9,860 nucleotides of DNA from assembly GCA_003647525.1 (NCBI GenBank), contig QMMZ01000034.1:1-9860 (forward strand), given 5' to 3'. The notes beneath the pieces are model-generated. The model ran no database searches. It was not told where the DNA came from and saw only the letters and a list, made by a program, of their open reading frames with translations. Position numbers and translations under genes: made by a program. The stretch's first letter is position 1, and each line of letters begins with the position of its first letter. Positions 6,124 through 9,860 of this stretch are shown piece after piece. The DNA comes from Deltaproteobacteria bacterium (lineage in GTDB: Bacteria > Desulfobacterota > Desulfobacteria > Desulfobacterales > ETH-SRB1).

Positions 6124-7128
6124 ATGAATGAAAAGTATTTGTATTCCCTTATGGCAGTTATTGCTCTTTTTCTGGTTGCCTATGCGGGCGTTGAAGCAGT
6201 AGGGCTTCAGTGGCTATTTGGGATCATTATTCCCTATCTGGCCTTGATTACATTTATTGTGGGATTTGTGATGCGAGTCAATGACTGGGCGCGTTCTCCG
6301 GTTCCATTTGCTATTCCCACAACATGCGGTCAGCAAGAATCACTTCCATGGATCAAACCCAGCAAGATTGATAATCCATTTTCAACAGGTGGTGTTATTA
6401 TAAGGATGATCCTGGAAATATTGTTATTCCGTTCTTTATTCAGGAATACAACATGCAAAATAAACGAGGGACCAAGAATTTCTTATGTATGGGAAAAGTG
6501 GCTGTGGTTGTTTTCGCTGGCTTTTCACTATTCTTTTCTTGTAGTGCTGGTGAGACATCTGCGTTTTTTTCTTGAGCACGTTCCTGTGTGTTTTAAAGTT
6601 CTTGATAAGGTTGACGGGTTTCTCCAGATCGGACTGCCTGGTGTCATGCTTTCCGGTGTGGTTCTTCTGGCGGCGGCAATGTTTTTGCTTCTCAGGAGAA
6701 TATTAAATTCGCAAGTAAGATATTTTTCACTTGCCGCAGACTTTTTCCCCTTATTTCTCATTATCGGTATTGCCGTATCCGGAATTATGATGCGATATTT
6801 TACAAAGGTAGATATTGTTGGTGTTAAAGAGCTGACAATGGGCCTGGTAACGTTTCATCCCCATATTCCAGATGGTAGTATTGGTGCTATTTTTTATGTT
6901 CATGTATTTTTTGTCAGTGTTCTGCTGGCGTATTTTCCTTTCAGTAAACTAATGCATTTAGGTGGAGTATTCCTGAGTCCGACGAGAAATCTTCGTTGTA
7001 ACACCAGGGCTCATAGGCACATAAATCCTTGGAATCCAAAAGTTAAGGTTCATACATATGCAGAGTATGAAGATGATTTTAGGGAAAAAATGATAGGAGC
7101 TGGACTCCCAGTGGAAAAGGAGTTGTAA
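6124..7128 (+). CDS. dsrM: DsrM, membrane haem b subunit of DsrMKJOP
   Basis: DsrM is the NarI-like integral membrane cytochrome b that exchanges electrons between the quinone pool and DsrK. About six hydrophobic segments are visible (counting from the ATG at 6118: roughly 8-25, 33-53, 127-146, 172-193, 205-225, 256-276). Candidate haem b ligands within or beside them are H137, H147, H262 and H280. The tail is hydrophilic, as expected for a cytoplasmic contact with DsrK. ATG codons occur at 6118 and 6124. GAGG at 6112-6115 is too close to the first but well spaced (8 bases) from the second, so 6124 is preferred (334 residues, usual for DsrM). The stop TAA overlaps the dsrK ATG by one base. 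No defect is seen. Confidence 0.93.
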   Translation: MNEKYLYSLMAVIALFLVAYAGVEAVGLQWLFGIIIPYLALITFIVGFVMRVNDWARSPVPFAIPTTCGQQESLPWIKPSKIDNPFSTGGVIIRMILEILLFRSLFRNTTCKINEGPRISYVWEKWLWLFSLAFHYSFLVVLVRHLRFFLEHVPVCFKVLDKVDGFLQIGLPGVMLSGVVLLAAAMFLLLRRILNSQVRYFSLAADFFPLFLIIGIAVSGIMMRYFTKVDIVGVKELTMGLVTFHPHIPDGSIGAIFYVHVFFVSVLLAYFPFSKLMHLGGVFLSPTRNLRCNTRAHRHINPWNPKVKVHTYAEYEDDFREKMIGAGLPVEKEL

Positions 7129-8789
7129 TGGCAGATTTAAAACCAGATGAACTAATTGCAAGGACAAATTTTACTCCGCCCAGAACCGGGTGGATGGACA
7201 CCCCCACTGTAATTAGAGAGGGGATGTTTTGCTATGCTGCTAAACCTAAGAGCGTTGCAACCCTTGACCTTCCATATCCAAGAGAATGGAACCCGCTTGA
7301 TGATGACTGGAAACTTCCCGAAAATTGGAAAGAAATCATTATAGAGGGGATGAAGGACAGGCTGGAAAGGTTTAGAACATTTAAAATTTTTATGGACATC
7401 TGTGTGCGTTGCGGTGCATGCGCTGACAAATGTCATTTTTTTATCGGAACAGGCGATCCAAAAAATATGCCTGTTGTTCGAGCAGAGCTTCTCAGGTCGA
7501 TATACAGAAACGAATTTACCAAGGCCGGAAAGATACTCGGGAAAATTGCCGGCGCAAGGGAGCTTACTCTGGATGTGCTGAAAGAGTGGTGGTATTATTT
7601 CTTTCAGTGCAGTGAATGCAGGCGATGTTCGGTATTCTGCCCCTATGGTATTGATACGGCAGAAATTACAATGATGGGCAGAGAATTGCTTAATCTCCTG
7701 GGCTTGAACATAGACTGGATCGCAACCCCTGTAGCAAATTGTTACATGACAGGAAACCATATGGGAATCCAGCCGCAAGCATTTGTAGATATGCTGGATT
7801 TTTTTGCTGATGAAATTGAAGACACAACCGGCGTAAGGGTTCACCCGACATACAACAAGAAAGGTGCGGATATCCTGTTTACAACCCCTTCCGGCGATGT
7901 ATTCGGCGATCCAGGCACATATACTGCTATGGGGTATATGATACTTTTCCATTACCTAAAGGAGAGATACGGGCTTGATGTTACATGGAGTACGTTTAAT
8001 TCAGAGGGTGGAAATTTTGGCCTTTTTACCTCGAACGAGGTAATGAAAAGGTTGAATATAAAAATGTATGCCGAGGCAAAAAGGCTTGGTGTTAAATGGA
8101 TACTTGGCGGTGAATGCGGTCACATGTGGCGGGCAATAAACCAGTATATGGATACCATGAATGGTCCTGCTGATTTTCTTGAAGAACCGGTTAATCCAAT
8201 AACCGGCACTAAGTTTGAAAATGCAAAATCCACAAAGATGGTACATATAGTTGAATTTACTGCCGACCTGATCAAACACAACAAGCTGGAACTTGATCCC
8301 AGCCGAAATGATAATTTAAAGGTCACGTTTCATGATTCGTGCAATCCGGCCAGGGGTATGGGAATGTTTGATGAGCCCCGGTATGTAATCAAAAAGGTAT
8401 GTAAGCATTTTTATGATATGCCGAGGAATTGTATTCGGGAACAGACCTTTTGTTGCGGCAGTGGATCAGGACTTAATGCAAGTGAGGATATGGAGCTGAG
8501 ATTATCAGGTGGATTGCCCAGAGCAAACGCAGTGAAATATGTTCAAGAAAAACACGGAGTTAATATGCTGGCCTGTATTTGTGCTATTGACAGGGCAGTT
8601 CTTCCACCGCTAATGGGGTACTGGGTTCCTGAAGTAGATGTTACAGGCATTCACGAGTTGGTAACGAATGCCTTGGTTATACCCGGTGAAAAGGAAAAAA
8701 CAGTGAACTTGCGTGGAGAAGATATTCTTAATAAGGATGAGGTTGGTCCTGAAGAATATTATACACGCCCTGATTTTTCCGGCCGGTAG
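7128..8789 (+). CDS. dsrK: DsrK, HdrD-like Fe-S subunit of DsrMKJOP
   Basis: DsrK is the cytoplasmic catalytic-type subunit thought to reduce the DsrC trisulfide/disulfide, in the manner of heterodisulfide reductase HdrD. In order the 553 residues show two [4Fe-4S] ferredoxin motifs, C92-VR-C95-GA-C98-ADK-C102 and C161-SE-C164-RR-C167-SVF-C171-P. They are followed by cysteine-rich CCG-type elements: GEC (C330), HDSC (C405), FCCG (C442, C443) and CIC (C483, C485). These are the expected ligands of a catalytic noncubane-type cluster. No signal peptide or membrane span is present, so membrane attachment is through DsrM. AGGAG at 7118-7122 gives a good ribosome-binding site 5 bases before the ATG, and the one-base overlap with dsrM suggests coupled translation. 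Length and motifs are normal and complete. Confidence 0.96.
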   Translation: MADLKPDELIARTNFTPPRTGWMDTPTVIREGMFCYAAKPKSVATLDLPYPREWNPLDDDWKLPENWKEIIIEGMKDRLERFRTFKIFMDICVRCGACADKCHFFIGTGDPKNMPVVRAELLRSIYRNEFTKAGKILGKIAGARELTLDVLKEWWYYFFQCSECRRCSVFCPYGIDTAEITMMGRELLNLLGLNIDWIATPVANCYMTGNHMGIQPQAFVDMLDFFADEIEDTTGVRVHPTYNKKGADILFTTPSGDVFGDPGTYTAMGYMILFHYLKERYGLDVTWSTFNSEGGNFGLFTSNEVMKRLNIKMYAEAKRLGVKWILGGECGHMWRAINQYMDTMNGPADFLEEPVNPITGTKFENAKSTKMVHIVEFTADLIKHNKLELDPSRNDNLKVTFHDSCNPARGMGMFDEPRYVIKKVCKHFYDMPRNCIREQTFCCGSGSGLNASEDMELRLSGGLPRANAVKYVQEKHGVNMLACICAIDRAVLPPLMGYWVPEVDVTGIHELVTNALVIPGEKEKTVNLRGEDILNKDEVGPEEYYTRPDFSGR

Positions 8790-8822
8790 TGGGGGGAATT
8801 GATTTTGAGTAATGTAAGTAAT

Positions 8823-8827
8823 AGGAG
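8823..8827 (+). promoter_or_regulatory. Ribosome-binding site that decides the dsrJ start
   Basis: AGGAG sits directly against the ATG at 8828, which is too close to use, but 9 bases before the in-frame ATG at 8837. The second ATG is therefore the better start for dsrJ. Confidence 0.7.
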
Positions 8828-8836
8828 ATGAAACCT

Positions 8837-9247
8837 ATGTATGATAAAAACAAGATAGTTACCGGCTTGGTTATTTTTGTTGCAATTGTAACATTTCCTT
8901 TTTGGTATAATTTAGGAAAAGCATCCTCAGTACCTGAGCCAAAGCTGTCTGAAAAGGCGAAAGCTGCAAAAGAATGTGTTGTGCCTAAAGCGGATATGAA
9001 GCAAGAGCATATGCAGATTCTTGACCTGTGGAGAGATACAGTAGTGCGGGATGCCAACAGGGTTTACAAAACCGGCAAAGGTAAGACATTTAACATGAGT
9101 CTTTCCACTGGCGAAGAGTCATGCATGGGATGTCATGAGGATAAGGCTGAATTTTGTGATAAATGCCATAATTATGCTTCGGTAGACCCTTACTGCTGGG
9201 ATTGTCACATAGCGCCGAAGGAGAAGAAGCCGGAGGAGAATAAGTAA
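8837..9247 (+). CDS. dsrJ: DsrJ, trihaem cytochrome c of DsrMKJOP
   Basis: DsrJ is a small periplasm-facing trihaem cytochrome c with an uncleaved N-terminal membrane anchor. From the preferred start at 8837 it has 136 residues. A hydrophobic segment (IVTGLVIFVAIVTFPFW, about 7-23) is the anchor. Three haem-binding motifs follow in a compact C-terminal domain: CMGCH at 96-100, CDKCH at 107-111 and CWDCH at 120-124. The conserved-type cysteine in KECVVP (C47) before the haems is the candidate for the unusual His/Cys ligation described for DsrJ of Allochromatium vinosum. An alternative ATG at 8828 adds three residues (MKP) but touches the ribosome-binding site. The stop TAA overlaps the dsrO ATG by one base. 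Nothing is truncated. Confidence 0.94.
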   Translation: MYDKNKIVTGLVIFVAIVTFPFWYNLGKASSVPEPKLSEKAKAAKECVVPKADMKQEHMQILDLWRDTVVRDANRVYKTGKGKTFNMSLSTGEESCMGCHEDKAEFCDKCHNYASVDPYCWDCHIAPKEKKPEENK

Positions 9248-9860
9248 TGGGAAACAGCAGAAGAAGCTTCTTGAAAGTAGCTGGAATAACAGCTTTAGGG
9301 ATAGGGACAAAGCCGGTTCTTGATGTTTTAGCTTCATCAGAAGGACACGGAGCAGAACCCAAACCGGAAGTCTCTAAAAATGAAAAGGCCCTTACAGCCA
9401 AGAGATGGGGTATGGTAATAGACACCAGGAAATTTCATTCGGCAGAGGATCTTGACCCGATCATTGAAGCCTGTCATAAGATCCATAATGTTCCAGAACT
9501 TACAGAGCCAAGACATAAGATTATGTGGATCTGGGAGGATGAGTATAAACATGTCTTTACTCACAGGGAACATGATTTAATTAATGACAGAATTAAAGAT
9601 CTGCCGTTCCTGGTATTATGCAATCACTGTGAAAAACCGGCATGTGTCAGAGCCTGTCCTACAAAAGCAACATTTAAAAGGGATGACGGAATTGTTTTGA
9701 TGGACTTTCACAGGTGTATTGGGTGCAGATTCTGCATGGCGGCATGTCCTTATGGATCAAGAAGTTTTAACTTCAGAGATCCGCGTCCTTTCATCAAAGA
9801 GGAAAACAAGGAATTCCCCACAAGGATGAAAGGTGTTGTGGAAAAGTGCAATTTTTGTGC
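9247..9860 (+). CDS. dsrO: DsrO, Tat-exported Fe-S subunit (partial, cut by window end)
   Basis: The first 204 codons of DsrO, the periplasmic ferredoxin-like subunit that hands electrons between DsrJ and membrane subunit DsrP, are present and the frame is open at the window end. The N-terminus SRRSFLKVAG is a textbook Tat signal (RRxFLK) followed by a short hydrophobic stretch ending near ASSEGHGAEP. Cluster motifs visible are C125-NH-C128, C133, C137-P and C157-IG-C160-RF-C163-MAA-C167-P, with C201-NF-C204 starting a further one at the edge. Where related CISM-type proteins have an N-terminal four-cysteine motif after MVID, this one reads TRKFH...EACHK, with only C76. The ATG at 9247 has GGAGGAG (9232-9238) upstream and overlaps the dsrJ stop. 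dsrP is expected downstream. Confidence 0.93.
   Translation, partial: MGNSRRSFLKVAGITALGIGTKPVLDVLASSEGHGAEPKPEVSKNEKALTAKRWGMVIDTRKFHSAEDLDPIIEACHKIHNVPELTEPRHKIMWIWEDEYKHVFTHREHDLINDRIKDLPFLVLCNHCEKPACVRACPTKATFKRDDGIVLMDFHRCIGCRFCMAACPYGSRSFNFRDPRPFIKEENKEFPTRMKGVVEKCNFC

Noticed and set aside
7152..7952. A 266-codon open frame on the minus strand inside dsrK
   Set aside because: It is antisense to a clear dsrK whose motifs cover the region; its translation is Cys- and His-rich only because it mirrors dsrK codons and matches no family I know.
8728..9057. A 109-codon minus-strand open frame over the dsrK/dsrJ junction
   Set aside because: It is antisense to two well-supported genes and shows no motif.

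Overview
The window comes from an anaerobic sulfate-reducing bacterium of the Desulfobacterota, most like a Desulfobacterales member. The main reason is a dsrMKJO gene string, the membrane complex that links quinone and cytoplasmic thiol/DsrC redox chemistry in dissimilatory sulfite reduction. A divergent, full-length AcnA-type aconitase fits an organism with a TCA-type carbon route, although the exact taxon cannot be read from this window. The DNA is AT-rich, with AT-rich spacers.

Layout. Positions 1-830 are decayed accessory DNA. They hold a 3'-truncated IS1634-type transposase fragment at the left edge, then a broken reading frame (145-576, in-frame TGA at 340-342) that carries a relic of an Eco57I/type IIG-like DNA methylase C-terminus. 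Positions 831-2045 encode an intact orphan AAA ATPase with a DUF4143-type C-terminus, preceded by a sigma-70-like promoter. Positions 2046-2531 are non-coding or decayed. They contain AT-rich dyads, a 143-bp element with 26-bp imperfect terminal inverted repeats (2227-2369), and directly abutting it a second copy of the methylase C-terminal relic (2365-2493). The two relics share a 28-nt identical stretch and flank the ATPase gene.

Positions 2532-5246 (minus strand) hold aconitase acnA. The 270-bp divergent spacer to the next gene carries a near-consensus plus-strand promoter (TTGACA-17-TATAAG) and a Fur-box-like sequence. From 5517 to the right edge all genes run on the plus strand and probably form one operon: an RsbRD_N-domain protein, dsrM, dsrK, dsrJ and dsrO (cut by the window end). 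dsrP is expected next.

How the genes work together. DsrM (membrane haem b protein), DsrK (cytoplasmic HdrD-like Fe-S protein), DsrJ (periplasmic-facing trihaem cytochrome c) and DsrO (Tat-exported ferredoxin-like protein) form, with DsrP, the DsrMKJOP complex. It passes electrons across or from the membrane to the DsrC trisulfide produced by sulfite reductase DsrAB. dsrM-dsrK and dsrJ-dsrO each overlap by one base (TAATG), a sign of coupled translation. The RsbRD_N protein heading the operon is the least understood member and the best candidate for an uncharacterised sensory or assembly role in sulfate respiration.
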